Positions 9,791-19,789 of a stretch of DNA of 64,000 nt are shown here, piece by piece. The stretch lies in assembly GCA_019925095.2 (NCBI GenBank), contig CM034405.1, positions 17,608,401 through 17,672,400 of the forward strand, read 5' to 3'. Position numbers and translations under genes: made by a program. Under the pieces are notes generated by a model that did not search any database, was not told the DNA's origin, and was given only the letters and a program-made list of their open reading frames with translations. Position 1 is the first letter of the stretch. Every line of letters begins with the position of its first letter. This stretch comes from Dendrolimus kikuchii. Lineage: Eukaryota; Arthropoda; Insecta; Lepidoptera; Lasiocampidae.

Positions 9791-10164
9791 ACACAAGTTT
9801 TTTTCGAGTTTGGGAGGTTTTCGACTTTCGAGGTTCGACTTAAGGAGGTAAAGTAAAATTTCGACTCGCCCCTCTACGCGACATAATCTATAGTATTTCT
9901 TTGGAAATAATGTACGCTCAGAAAGATAATACTTCGCCGTGGATGAAACAAAATTAAAATTCATAAATCTGTGAAACGGCGGCCTGTATTAATGTAATAT
10001 GGCCATTTTATATTATAATTTTATTTCTTAAATTAAATCGTTGTTTAGGCCTGTCTTTTATTATATTAATATAGCCTTTGCTTACATTTACTTAAAACGT
10101 AGAAAAAAATTATAAATGTGGAAGTACCTTTTTTTTAGATATTTGCAGGGAACTGTTTATGAGC
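9791..10164. other. No gene seen
   Basis: No family was recognised; composition is AT-rich apart from 9810-9885. Confidence 0.45.
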
Positions 10165-10345
10165 TGAATATCATAGATATTAGTAGTAGTCCTCGCAACA
10201 ATGGCAGGCAAAGGATCTTAGTCCATACAGCCAATTCTGATATATAAGTCTTCGTATAGATCAGCTGAAATGTGTCTTCAACTGACGGCACTTCAGAGTT
10301 CTTGTAAGAGCTTGAAAGGCCACTGTAGGTGTATGCATTATAATG
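10165..10345 (-). mobile_element. SINE-B copy 1, 3' module 2
   Basis: On the minus strand the segment aligns with the second half of 12117-12427: a gtggcctttcaagctcttac block, then tacgaagactta, cagaattggctgtatggact and a (CTA)n tail. The 5' ~150 bp are missing. This confirms that module 2 (see 12117-12427) is a real family ending, not a chance flank. Confidence 0.65.
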
Positions 10346-10414
10346 TAAATGTAGGTAGATCGAAATAAATCAGTACCATCATCATCACTTTATCAGTTTC
10401 AGTTCAGAAGTTAT

Positions 10415-10531
10415 ACATACATACATACATACATAACTTCACGCCAGTTCTCTTGCGGGGTAGGCACGAACAACAGAGCGCCATTTAGGCCCATTCTTAC
10501 ACACCTCACTTGCTTCTTTGACATTCATAAC
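10415..10531 (-). mobile_element. RTE-A 3' stub with 11-bp TSD
   Basis: The TSD tcagaagttat lies at about 10404-10414 and 10532-10542. The insert carries the (TATG)n tail and the coding end up to the ATGAATGTCAAAG region. Confidence 0.85.
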
Positions 10532-10542
10532 TCAGAAGTTAT

Positions 10543-11049
10543 AAAATAATATAATTGCCTGTTCATGAATTATATTAACAATGAAACGTATAATCATTGG
10601 GAAGACTATAATATTAATAAAATAATAACAGAAACATGTTTGCGTGCTCAATACATTGCGATAACAAAGAATGAAAAAAAAAACAAAAGAAAAAACAAAT
10701 GAAAAAATATCAAATCAGGGCGCAGACGCGAAGCTAGTGCCGCGCCACCGAACTAGTGCTGCGCTTCAACATTGCATAATAAAGATTATATTATATATTA
10801 GATTAATATTCACGATATATACTTATGTTGATTAATATTGCAAGAAAAGAAAGATGGTGGGTTAGAGATTTCCATGTACTTTAAAATATGTATATTAAGT
10901 GTAAGTCAACAATTTAATTAATTAAATATTGTACTTTTTAAAATTTTCATCTCTTTCGTATTTGTTTTGATAAACGTAGGTAGATCGGAATAAATCAGTT
11001 ATGGCGTACACGGTGGTCTCATTGTGACGTTCTCTATAAAAATAATAAG
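10543..11049. other. No gene seen; AT-rich DNA
   Basis: The 10676-10710 A-rich tract is low complexity. A 27-bp phrase at 10352-10378 (gtaggtagatcgaaataaat) recurs at 10978-11000, suggesting a small direct duplication bracketing this stretch. Confidence 0.45.
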
Positions 11050-11172
11050 TTTTACGGCCACATTTGAATACACAGTTCATATTTCTCACAAAAACACATA
11101 ATTGCTACTCAAAAACTATCAATATCCTAAAATTTTACACATTTTAGTTTCAGTTCTCGCCAAAAACTCCTA
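11050..11172 (-). mobile_element. SINE-B copy 2, 5' part
   Basis: On the minus strand it starts gagtttttggcgagaactg and ends in tgtggccgtaaaa, lacking both 3' modules and an internal ctaaaatgaacaatagttg segment. It abuts the MITE at 11173. Confidence 0.65.
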
Positions 11173-11361
11173 CAGCGCTTTCCATTAGTAGCTCACAACG
11201 CCCAAAATGCTCCGTTAGCCGTTCCACAAGGCGACCGCGGTCGTTGTGGTCGTGGCGAAAATGTCACTAATGACGTCATCAGTTTCGATCACACAACGCT
11301 CACAACGACCCATGTCAAGAGTGAACGTGATCGTTGTGAGTCACTAATGGAACGTAGCCCT
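11173..11361. mobile_element. MITE with ~28-bp imperfect TIRs
   Basis: The left end, cagcgctttccattagtagc then tcacaacg, is mirrored on the right by gggctacgttccattagtga then ctcacaacg. The 189-bp interior is rich in acaacg/cgttgt repeats. CAG-like ends suggest a hAT-type MITE, but I see no 8-bp TSD. Confidence 0.55.
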
Positions 11362-11769
11362 AATAACATAGATACTGAAGCGTTCCATATTCAAATTTTC
11401 GTTAACTGTCAAACGAATCCAGATTTAGAGGGAATACACCTTTAAAGTGCTTGTTAGCACAAATTATCGCGGTGTAGAGTGTCCAATTTGTGAAGCGATT
11501 TAGAGCACTCGAGGTAACGAGCGCTGTTGGACCAACTGAACCGCGGCCGCTTGATCCAGCGCTGCAACGGATGTATGCCCAAATGAGGAGGTCGAGAGTG
11601 TGGCCGTTAGGTATTTTTCAAGTGCACCTATATAACATCTAACTTAAATATTTGAAATATAAGTAATATATAAATCATTTCTATTACATATTTTCGTCTG
11701 AATATGATTATAAAAAGCAAGTAGTAGCTATGTTTATTAAAGCTTGTAGATGTTTAAATTCCCATATAT
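11362..11769. other. No gene seen
   Basis: A GC-richer stretch at 11460-11620 contains gaaccgcggccgc and ccagcgctgcaacg but no recognised frame or repeat. Confidence 0.45.
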
Positions 11770-11779
11770 TATGTATAAG

Positions 11780-12047
11780 AGTTTTTGGCGGGAACTGAAA
11801 GGGGACATTGTGCTGTGCAGTTTTATTTTCTAAAAATGTGTAAAATTACTCTAAAATGAACAATAGTTGTAGGATATTGACAGTTTTTGAGTAGTAATTA
11901 TGTGTTTTTGTGAGAAATGTGAACTATATAGCCAAATGTGGCCTTTCGAGTTTTCACAAGAATTCTGTTGAATGATGTCGTTGTAGCCTACAATACAACG
12001 GTGTGTGGCTTAAAGGCCTAGTTGCCAAGCCATAAACTTAAAAAAAA
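11780..12047 (+). mobile_element. SINE-B copy 3, 3' module 1 (A-tailed), 10-bp TSD
   Basis: The insertion is flanked by tatgtataag at 11770-11779 and 12048-12057. It starts agtttttggcgggaactg, passes gtagtaattatgtgttt and acaatacaac, and ends gttgccaagccataaac plus an A-run. The TSD and A-tail show retroposition. With no coding frame and about 268 bp, a SINE is the simplest call. I see no clear tRNA, 7SL or 5S head. Confidence 0.8.
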
Positions 12048-12116
12048 TATGTATAAGTACATAACTCTTGGGTAATTGTACACCATTACAGAAATGTTAC
12101 ATTCTAGTAGAATTAA

Positions 12117-12427
12117 GAGTTTTTGGCGGGAACTGAAAGGAGACGTTGTGCTGTGCAGTTTTATTTTCTAAAAAATGTGTAAAATTACTCTAAAATGAAC
12201 AATAGTTGTAGGATATTGATAGTTTTTAAGTAGTAATTATGTGTTTTGTGAGAAATGTGAACTGTATAGTCAAATGTGGCCCTTTGAGTTTTCACAAGAA
12301 CTCCGTTGAATGGCGTTAGTTGTAGCATACAATACAACTGCGCGACTATTATACGAAGACTTAAACATCAGAATTGGCTGTATGGACTAGATTCCTTTGC
12401 CTGTCTTTGTGGCGAATACAACTACTA
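12117..12427 (+). mobile_element. SINE-B copy 4, 3' module 2 ((CTA)n-tailed), 13-bp TSD
   Basis: The TSD ctagtagaattaa is at 12104-12116 and 12428-12440. The first ~225 bp match copy 3, but from about 12342 the sequence switches to tattatacgaagactta, cagaattggctgtatggact and a short CTA tail, shared with copy 1 at 10165-10345. The two endings imply a modular 3' end, as expected if copies use different LINE partners. Confidence 0.8.
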
Positions 12428-12440
12428 CTAGTAGAATTAA

Positions 12441-12654
12441 AAGGCGATTTCTTTTAAACAACCTACGAGAGGAATTGATTCGGAACGGCGACAGAAGGCT
12501 AGCCAGTATAAATGTTATTACATCCATAATGTTGAATCAGCAGGACATCTCGTCTTTAAAAATTAGATATTGGCAACATTTTTGGCGTTGGACATGGCTA
12601 CAGTCCTACAGGACTATAGCTGATGATAAACACTTAAAAAAAAATTAAAGACAC
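12441..12654 (+). other. Unrecognised open stretch
   Basis: A frame of 83 codons (12397-12648, beginning inside SINE-B) stays open across this region and reads KRRFLLNNLREELIRNGDRR then LASINVITSIMLNQQDISSL. I do not recognise a family. The beginning lies within SINE-B 3' module 2, so it is more likely a chance frame or a relic of an unknown element than a gene. Confidence 0.3.
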
Positions 12655-12967
12655 ATTTTTTTTATTGCAGGAGATCAGCAGACAGGCAGTCCGCCCACTT
12701 GATGGACAGCGGTTACCATCGCCTATGGACATTTGCAACACTAAGGTTGCTACAAATGCGCTGCTGCTCTCTTAAGAGACACTGGAACCTGGTCACTAAT
12801 GCCGGAACACAACTCAAGGTTGTTATGGCGACATACTTTAGACTAGGGGTGGTAGCCATCCAGTCGGGCAAATGCCCTACCACCTGGCTGTGGTTGTTAA
12901 GTCGCCTCTTGCGACAGGCCGCCCGGCCGCAGGAAATTGTATTCTTTTTCCGTTCCTGCACGGATAG
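12655..12967 (-). mobile_element. SINE-A, full length
   Basis: A T-run at 12655-12664 marks the 3' tail on the minus strand, and the 5' end is at cgttcctgcacggata. Diagnostic blocks are all present. Confidence 0.8.
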
Positions 12968-12984
12968 ATTAATACAGATATGTT

Positions 12985-13125
12985 ATACGTTTCGGCCACT
13001 TTTCAGTGGCTGTGATCAAGGACGCTTTTTCGTCGGAATAACCGAAATCAAATAAATTACCGCACTTAATACCGTCAAAACGTAGTTTTATTATGTATAC
13101 AAGTCGCGAAAACTTAAGAAAATAT
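12985..13125 (+). mobile_element. Penelope-like element, 141-bp fragment with inverted 5' part
   Basis: The 12-bp TSD tacagatatgtt is at 12973-12984 and 13126-13137. The 3' part (cgtcggaataaccgaaatca to aagaaaatat) is in plus orientation like 61480-61573. The first ~35 bases (cgtttcggccacttttcagt then ggctgtgatcaagg) are the reverse complement of the element's gtgatcac...ggccgaaacg hairpin block. A 5' inversion during retroposition is the likely cause. Confidence 0.8.
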
Positions 13126-13160
13126 TACAGATATGTTCTTTGTTTCAACAAAACAATAAT

Positions 13161-13258
13161 ACATACATACATACATACATACATACATACATACATACAT
13201 AACTTCACGCCAGTTCCCTTGCGGGGTAGGCACGAACAACAGAGCGCCATTTAGGCTT
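13161..13258 (-). mobile_element. RTE-A 3' stub with 11-bp TSD
   Basis: The TSD aaaacaataat is at 13150-13160 and 13259-13269. The tail on the minus strand is about ten TATG units, longer than at most other insertions. Confidence 0.87.
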
Positions 13259-13490
13259 AAAACAATAATATTTGTATTAATTACACTTTCGAAGCAGTTT
13301 ATCGTGTTTCTAATAACAGATTTTACGCTTGAAAGGCCAGAAAGCCTTTCATCAGAATTCATAATGATTTTGCGTGGCTATGGGGGTAGATTGATGAAAT
13401 TTATGACATTTTTTGAACTGAAACCTTCAACTCTTCCAGTCTAACAAAATATTGTTTATATATCGTAAGCAACAATTATGTATCGTGATA

Positions 13491-13651
13491 CATACATACA
13501 TACATAACTTCACGCCAGTTCCCTTGCGGGGTAGGCACGAACAACAGAGCGCCATTTAGGCCCATTCTTACACACCTCACTTGCTTCTTTGACATTCATA
13601 ACTCTTGTCATGCACACTCGTCTGTTCTTAAGGCTCCTGACAATACTACAG
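13491..13651 (-). mobile_element. RTE-A 3' fragment with ~8-bp TSD
   Basis: The repeat tcgtgata lies at 13483-13490 and 13652-13659. The insert reads back to the KNRRA region of the coding end. About 10 bases next to its 5' junction (atactacag) do not match the family. Confidence 0.75.
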
Positions 13652-13846
13652 TCGTGATATCAATACTAAATACGTTATAATTCACTTTGATCATGGCGAT
13701 AGAAAGCGATTCGTCGAAAACTTGGTGCACAGGCCACCGCACCCAAAGACGAAGTGATCATTATTTTTCATTACTACCATAAACATGACACTCCGCTGGA
13801 GTGACGTTGGCAACATATTATTACACTTGACAATGATATTTTAATG

Positions 13847-14059
13847 TTTTTTTTATGTCTAAGGCTTGGCAACTAGGCCTTTAAGCCAGGCGCAGTTGTA
13901 TTGTAGGCTACAATACACACCATTCAACGGAGTTCTTGTTAACTATACAGTTCACATTTCTCACAGAAACACATAATTACTACTCAAAAACTATAAATAT
14001 CCTACAACTATTGTTCATTTTAGAGTAATTTTACATATTTCAGTTCCCGCCAAAAACCC
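13847..14059 (-). mobile_element. SINE-B copy 5, 3' module 1, 12-bp TSD
   Basis: The TSD gatattttaatg is at 13835-13846 and 14060-14071. On the minus strand it ends gttgccaagccttagacat plus an A-run, as copy 3. An internal deletion shortens it to 213 bp. Confidence 0.8.
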
Positions 14060-14134
14060 GATATTTTAATGACATACCGATACATTAAAGATAATGACGG
14101 TTTTATTATTTTAAAGATTATTACTGTAAATATA

Positions 14135-14360
14135 TAAAAATGTTAATTTTTAAATATCCCTTTATTTTCATGAGAAAAAATCTGAACTCAGTTTTCCTCA
14201 AACGATTTTCACAGCAATCGTTTTATTTAATGTCCCGCTGCTTAACGTAAGGTTGTCGCCCTACAAAGTGGTTTAACAGTGGAAAGATTCGTGCGACGAG
14301 CAGCAGGCGTGCTACAAGTATCTCAATTTGTAGTCAATCATTTGATATTATAAACAAATA
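14135..14360 (+). repeat. Direct repeat unit 1 of 2
   Basis: This unit aligns with 14880-15100 over about 225 bp, including cctcaaacgattttcacag, tttaatgtcccgctgcttaa and cgccctacaaagtggtttaa. The copies are in the same orientation and are separated by a Helitron. No open frame is shared. Confidence 0.65.
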
Positions 14361-14508
14361 ACATTTAGTATTGTACTTTTGTAATTTTAATAAAAATTAA
14401 AACAATAATATTTTATATTCTTGTTATCTTCAAGGTTATTATTAATTTTTATAATAACATACTTTACACTAAATCAATGAAATTGTTTTTATTTTAAATA
14501 TATTTATT

Positions 14509-14858
14509 ACTAGCCTGCCCGCGACTTTGTCCGCATGGAATAGTTACTTTGGGGTAACGCTAACTTTAACCCGCGACTTTGTTTACGTAGAAGGTGAAAA
14601 TATTTTTAAATTATACGTACATTAAGCTACGCTGCGCACGTAGCGGAAGCTCTCAAAAGGAAAAAGAAACCCTCGATTTTAAAACATTATTGATTGGTGC
14701 TCCGCTCCTATTGGTTTTAGGGTGATGATATATAGCTTATAGCCTTCCTCGATAAATAGGCTATCTAACACTGAAATAATTTTTCAAATCAGACCGGTAG
14801 TTCCTAAGATTGGCGCGTTCAAGCAAACAAACTCTTCAGGTTTATATATTAGTATAGA
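14509..14858 (-). mobile_element. Hel-2 Helitron-like element
   Basis: On the minus strand it starts TCTATACTAATATATAAAC, carries gcgccaatcttaggaactac and aaaattatttcagtgttaga, and ends with cgcgggcaggCTAGT. TC start and CTAG-R/T end are the terminal pattern of Helitrons. No Rep/helicase frame exists, so it is non-autonomous. Confidence 0.7.
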
Positions 14859-14879
14859 TATTTAGATACATAGATAAAA

Positions 14880-15100
14880 TGTTTCTTATTTAAATATTCC
14901 TTTATTTCCTTGGGACAAAATCTGAATTCACATTTCCTCAAACGATTTTCACAGTAATAATTTTATTTAATGTCCCGCTGCTTAACGTTAGGATGTCGCC
15001 CTACAAAGTGGTTTAACAGTGGAAATGCTCATGTGACAAGCGGCAGGCGTCCTGCTACAGGGCTTACTTTGTAGTCAACCTTTTGATATTATAAACGAAT
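14880..15100 (+). repeat. Direct repeat unit 2 of 2
   Basis: The partner of 14135-14360, offset by about 745 bp. The pair could be two insertions of one family or a tandem duplication later split by the Helitron. Confidence 0.65.
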
Positions 15101-15367
15101 TTACTTGGAAAGTATACGTCAAGTTTATAATTGTTTGAGTGAAAATATTTCCTGGATGCTAGATTCTATTGTCGCCGTAAACTGCAAGAGTAATTTCATT
15201 TGCTGTTTGGTATTTCTTAAATAGTCTTCGAAATGTAAACACGTTTACCAACTTCTTTCTGATTTAACCAGTGGCGTAGCTTGCCTTAGACGGGCTCTGT
15301 ATCAAATGTGTTTTGGGCCCAAAGGAAGTGTAAAGTAAAATGGGAATTGAATTAAAATAATTATATA

Positions 15368-15577
15368 TCTTAATATATATAAATCTCGTGTCACAATGTT
15401 TGTCCTCAATGGACTCCTAAACTACTTGACCGATTTTAATCAAATTTGCACACCATATGCAGTTTGATCCGACTTGAAAGATAGGATAGCTTACATTTGG
15501 ACCCGGTAGGTGGCGCTGGAATCGGGTTCTAAATTTTGTTTCTTCAGGGCAGAACAACGTCTGCCGGGTCAGCTAGT
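15368..15577 (+). mobile_element. Hel-3 Helitron-like element
   Basis: It starts tcttaatatatataaatctc, holds the block ggtaggtggcgctggaatcg and ends gtctgccgggtcagCTAGT. The short length and shared ends with 20984-21306, 18338-18868 and 45531-46915 define a second non-autonomous family. Confidence 0.65.
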
Positions 15578-15748
15578 TGATTATAAGTTATTATTTTCTC
15601 GCCTTTTTTTCTGCAAGCTTATTTATCATCAAATCATCCATAACTGGAGACGATTTTAGTTGTTTTAGATTTTCTGCCTTTACAATGACAAGTCTGATAG
15701 CCGTTTCTGTTGGCCCAGCAGTTATTCTCAAAAATGTTATTAATCTAT

Positions 15749-16242
15749 TGTTACGAGTTGCGGGACTCGAATTAAAATGCCGTTAGAGTTATTATAGAGT
15801 TTATTAGAACTATGCAAACACGTATAACACAGGTACAAATATAACCGAACACAACAAATCCAAACGTAATGCAGAAGATCGTAATTCAATAAAACGCGCA
15901 AAGTCCGTCACTAATAGATTCCCGAATGTCCACACATCTCGCCTTGATCGTGGTTCTCGCTCGACTGCCCCCTCTCCCCATCAGGCCGTCGTCTTATACC
16001 TCACGAATACAAATGTGCCCGTATCGTAGTCGACTTAATCCGCAGCATCTGGCTAATGATTCGGCCGCAAGTGGCCATAAATTAGTACAATAAAAGAATG
16101 GGCTGTTCTCTAGAAACGCATGCCAATAAATAAGTAAACAAAAGAAGACGATCATAAAAGAATTACAATTAGTTCAAATGCCGACAGGTAATAAAATGTG
16201 TTTTTACAGATATGCAGGTGGAATTTGTTTTTGTCGGAACCC
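15749..16242 (-). mobile_element. LTR-1 solo LTR, copy 2
   Basis: The plus strand begins TGTTACGAGTTGCGGGACTC, the reverse of the LTR-1 3' end, and runs to gtttttgtcggaaccc. The last ~14 bp, including the TGTTAC terminus, are lost. The TATA region has also diverged. Confidence 0.7.
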
Positions 16243-16384
16243 TATAAAAGATTATAGATAACATTTTAGGAATTTTCGCTTACACATTTTGGGGGCCCCT
16301 GTAGCCTGTATCATTGATACGGCGGTAGTTACGTCCCTGACTTATAATATTTATGTGTCGAACTTTGATTTTTGAGTGGCGCTG

Positions 16385-16435
16385 ATTCGGGGAGGCCTAC
16401 GTAAAACAGTGGACTGCGAATGGCTGACGACGACG
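16385..16435 (+). mobile_element. RTE-C 3' end with (GAC)n tail
   Basis: ggggaggcctacgtaaaaca then gtggactgcgaatggctgac matches the last codons and stop of RTE-C, followed by gacgacga in place of the usual gaagaag tail. Confidence 0.6.
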
Positions 16436-16725
16436 AATTTTGATGTTTAAAAAAATCTCTCAATATTCAAGACATCAGTCACATTATGACGACGTGGTAG
16501 GACCATGCTGGAATCGCTAGCTTCATTACAACTCTTTAAGACCGACTCGATGGGTGTGATACCACGTTCTCACAGAAACTTGGCGTTAAATGATTAGAAT
16601 TGAGCTGATTGTGTTTGGAACGGTGATGAAAGTGCCGGTAGCCCACTTTCTTCTCTGTCATCCCGTTTATCTCTCTATATCTTCAGCTCATCCTAAAGGC
16701 CGGGCTGCGCATTGGCTTCGCCCCA

Positions 16726-16782
16726 CGTGTTGCAAACATCTATAAGCGACGGTAACCCCTTTCCAATAGTTGGGCTGCCTGC
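16726..16782 (+). repeat. SINE-A fragment
   Basis: tgttgcaaacatctataagc then gacggtaaccc matches the 3' third of SINE-A; it is decayed and lacks the tail. Confidence 0.55.
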
Positions 16783-16844
16783 CTGTACGACAGCTTCGCA
16801 TTATTTAATGGATTAATACGCATTAATTAATGTATTATTTAAGG

Positions 16845-16937
16845 TTTAATTTAATTTAATTTAATAATAACAATGTATAAAATTTGTTGTAATTATGGAT
16901 CTTTGTGTCTGAAATAAATAAATTATTATTATTATTT
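16845..16937 (+). mobile_element. LINE 3' end with (ATT)n tail
   Basis: The phrase attatggatctttgtgtctg then aaataaataaattattatt recurs at 45017-45060. A polyadenylation-like AATAAA precedes the trinucleotide tail. Confidence 0.5.
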
Positions 16938-17106
16938 CACATATGTATTTTTTTTAATGTTTTTTTAATTACATGTATATATATATAATATTTGAAGGAA
17001 ACTAAGTCTAACATCTATTAACAAAAACTAAAATATCCTATAAATAAACCTAACTTAAAAATATATATACAATAGTAAAAAAAAATTAAAAAAAATAAAG
17101 CCTATA

Positions 17107-17229
17107 TTAACCACTGTCGCTGGGCAATGTACCTAGAAGGCTGGCAGCATTACCTCTCTGAATACAAAGGCTAATCCTTTGAGCGAAGTAAGCTCCAGCC
17201 TTCCGGTCTCCTGTTTTGTCGACTAGGCG
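17107..17229 (-). pseudogene. LINE-M reverse-transcriptase C-terminus
   Basis: On the minus strand the frame reads [20 protein letters not shown] then [20 protein letters not shown] and stops at TAA 17107-17109. The [18 protein letters not shown] signature recurs at 23084-23218, 39951-40089, 44034-44133 and 55258-55357. This is the closing segment of a non-LTR retrotransposon ORF. 41 codons remain. Confidence 0.7.
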
Positions 17230-17330
17230 TTTTTTAATTTTTTAATATATATATAAATAGATACATATTAATAAAATATAAAAAGATGACGTCCGTCGGC
17301 AGCGGGGCCTAGGGTCCAGGCTACCGGTGG

Positions 17331-17484
17331 TTAAGGCTCAAGAGACAGGAACTTCCTACAAACCCCAAAAAAACTGCAAATAGCCCTTCACCCACTTACC
17401 GAGCGAGAGCCTCTCTAGGTGTCGGTTGAGGCTCGCCGCTATAAGACCGTTAACAGACACCACTATCGGTACGATGATCGTTGA
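17331..17484 (-). pseudogene. LINE-N reverse-transcriptase C-terminus
   Basis: The minus-strand frame from 17484 reads STIIVPIVVSVNGLIAASLN then RHLERLSLGKWVKGYLQ. After a one-base frameshift near 17373 it continues VCRKFLSLEP and stops at TAA 17331-17333. The same pattern (VPIVVS..G.I...L, then CR.VRK.L) is at 45211-45408. The family is a LINE C-terminal tail; its clade is uncertain. Confidence 0.7.
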
Positions 17485-18119
17485 CTCTTATTATTATTAT
17501 TAAAAATATAACTAGTGATCTGTCAACATTGTTATTCGGACATCGGCGATATCGATAAAGCGACACAACGCTGGCGCCGCCAAGCAGTCTCCCGCAACCT
17601 TGATCGGAGAAAGACGTGTATCATCTCGGCGGTGGTAATAATAAAACGATTCGATAACGCGTGAACCCGTTATCCTTTCAATGTGAACTCCAGCCGGCCG
17701 GCAAAGACGAACGTCCTCAAGGACGCATCAACGTTGAGTCGATGTACCTTTGCTCTGAGGCAATTTGCTAAATGCTAAAGACACACCCCTCAACTGCCGA
17801 GCAGGGACTTCAACTTATCTACATATAAATACAGTCCGCTGAGCAATGCCCTAACAACTAGTTTATTTTTATTTGGCTCTAAATAAACCGACTATAATAC
17901 AAAATTATATTCAGCCACGTATGACATAACACAGCATTTCCTGGGATCACCATTTCAGACCATTTCCGCCCAACAGTGCACTCTGTTAGCAACACTGAAA
18001 ATATTTTCCATTCAAAGCGCTTCGGTCGCAGCTTGCATTGACAGCTATTTCCTTTACATTGACAGAGGGTAAAATGTTCGATTTTTAAAAAGATTAGAGC
18101 TCTTTCTGAGTATATATAT
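17485..18119. other. No gene recognised; GC-richer core
   Basis: 17560-17800 is GC-richer than the surroundings and contains caacgctggcgccgcc and agccggccggcaaagacg. Neither strand holds a frame I recognise. A 111-codon minus frame (17879-18214) runs into the TIR element and shows no family features. Confidence 0.4.
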
Positions 18120-19426
18120 GTTACGGGCAATTTGACAAATCCGGTCACTATAAATAATGACCGGTCTATATACATAATGTACGTATAAAGTAAGTAATAT
18201 AAATAAAACTGCACGATTAATCACTTTTCCTTATCAATATGAATAATCTTGGGCAATATAATAAAATACAGATGATTTGTCGTTTTTTGTTTATTAAAGG
18301 AGTTAAGGGTATAGTTATATGGCACTTTTATTTATTACTAGCTGTACCCGGCAGCTGTTGTCCTGCCTTAAGAAATAAAAATCTAAAAACCGATTGCACC
18401 GTCATCTACAGGAACTAAATATTTCTCGATTCAACTTGAACAAAAATAAAATTTCATTTAAAATCGGTCCCACTGTTTAGGAGTAGTTTAGCAGCGCCAC
18501 CTACCCGGTCCAATCATGAATCTAAACCATCCCGGGATCCACTTGAACATAACATACAAAAATAATTCACCTAAATCCTGGAACCCAATTGCAGCGCCAT
18601 CTATCTGGTTAAAATTTGAATCTAAACCATCCCGGGACCCACTTGAACACACACAGAAATAATCCACCTAACTCCTGGTACCCGAGTGCAGCTAACCCGG
18701 TCGGTGGCGCCGCTAAACTCTTCCTAAACGGTGGGATCGATTTTAATGAAATTTTATTTTTGTTCAAGTGGATTCAAGAAAAGTTTAGACCAACATTTGG
18801 TCCCGGTAGATGGCGCTGCAATCGGTTTCTACATTATTTTTTTTTAGGCAGGACAAAGTCTGCCGGGTGCATCTACTATTTGACAGCTAGTTTTTATATG
18901 AAAAAAAGTGTTGGTTTTATTATTGTCCACGCAATTTTTTTTTGTTTTTTTTTATTAAAACTTTCCGTGTGCCTTAAGGAACATACGAAAAAAAATTAGC
19001 CGAATTGGTCGAGTCGTTCTCGAGTTTTGCGCTTAGCAACATTCATTTTTATTTATATAGATAGATTAGAGATATAAAGTGAATTTTAGGTGGTAATAAA
19101 AAAAAAATAAACACGAACCATTATTAAAAAAAATTGCTATATAACTATACCCCACCCTCGAATTAAACTTACATATTTCGTATGGATAGTAAACCGAATT
19201 TATCACATTGGCTAGCTAGAAGTAGGGAAGTATTCATACTGCCCGGTCCAAGTGATAAATTCAAGTTATCTCAAACCATGATTTTTAAATGGACCACGGG
19301 TCGTTGTACATAACTAATATAGGCCGTCCAAAGTAATACATTTATCAAATTGACCGACGCTCTTGGTTATCGTACATAATGACCGGTCCATATTAATACT
19401 GCCCGATTAATCAAATCGCCCGTAAC
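18120..19426. mobile_element. 1.3-kb TIR element enclosing Helitrons
   Basis: The ends, gttacgggcaatttgacaaat and the reverse of atttgattaatcgcc-type sequence (right end gcccgtaac), match over about 20 bp with few differences. Subterminal ccggtc and ataatgtacg motifs repeat on both sides. 19196-19262 holds an inner inverted repeat (gaatttatcac / gtgataaattc). No transposase frame is seen; the Helitron pair inside is a later insertion. Confidence 0.45.
18338..18868. mobile_element. Palindromic pair of Hel-3 Helitrons
   Basis: The left half begins ACTAGCTGTACCCGGCAG (minus orientation) and the right half ends gtctgccgggtgcatctac, followed by a ctag at 18890. Arms of about 160 bp, 18345-18500 and 18695-18868, are near-complementary (for instance gattttaatgaaattttatt in the right arm). 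Between them the minus copy carries two ctaaaccatcccgggacc repeats. An ORF of 127 codons over this stretch is not a protein. Confidence 0.6.
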
Positions 19427-19599
19427 ATATACACTAATGTGGCAATTCGATAATGGCGTTATTTTTAACACTTTAAAACGTAAGTGCCACGAATTTATTG
19501 GCGGTTACGTTTTTTATTCGTGCATTTATATTATTACTGTCTCTTACTCTCGTATTGGATGAAATACTAACTAATAACCCGATCTGAAGAATGCAAAAT

Positions 19600-19712
19600 T
19601 CAAAATACAAATTTTAATAAGAAAATATATTGCTAGGTAGACGTTTATTCAACAACGATGTAGTCAGCGCTTGCATCATACGAGTACGTTATGTTTTTCA
19701 ACCGGGTTATAG
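19600..19712 (+). repeat. Dispersed repeat shared with 587-665
   Basis: It contains aagaaaatatattgctaggt and gcgcttgcatcatacgagta, collinear with the copy near 600, and ends in gtttttcaacc. Confidence 0.45.
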
Positions 19713-19789
19713 TCTCCGGCATGATTCTTGATCAATCACTTTATCCTACGAAACCTTTTTAGCAGTAAAAGGTATTTTCCCTTTGAAGT

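Noticed and set aside
18616..18999. 127-codon open frame
   Set aside because: It runs across the palindromic Helitron pair and has no family features.
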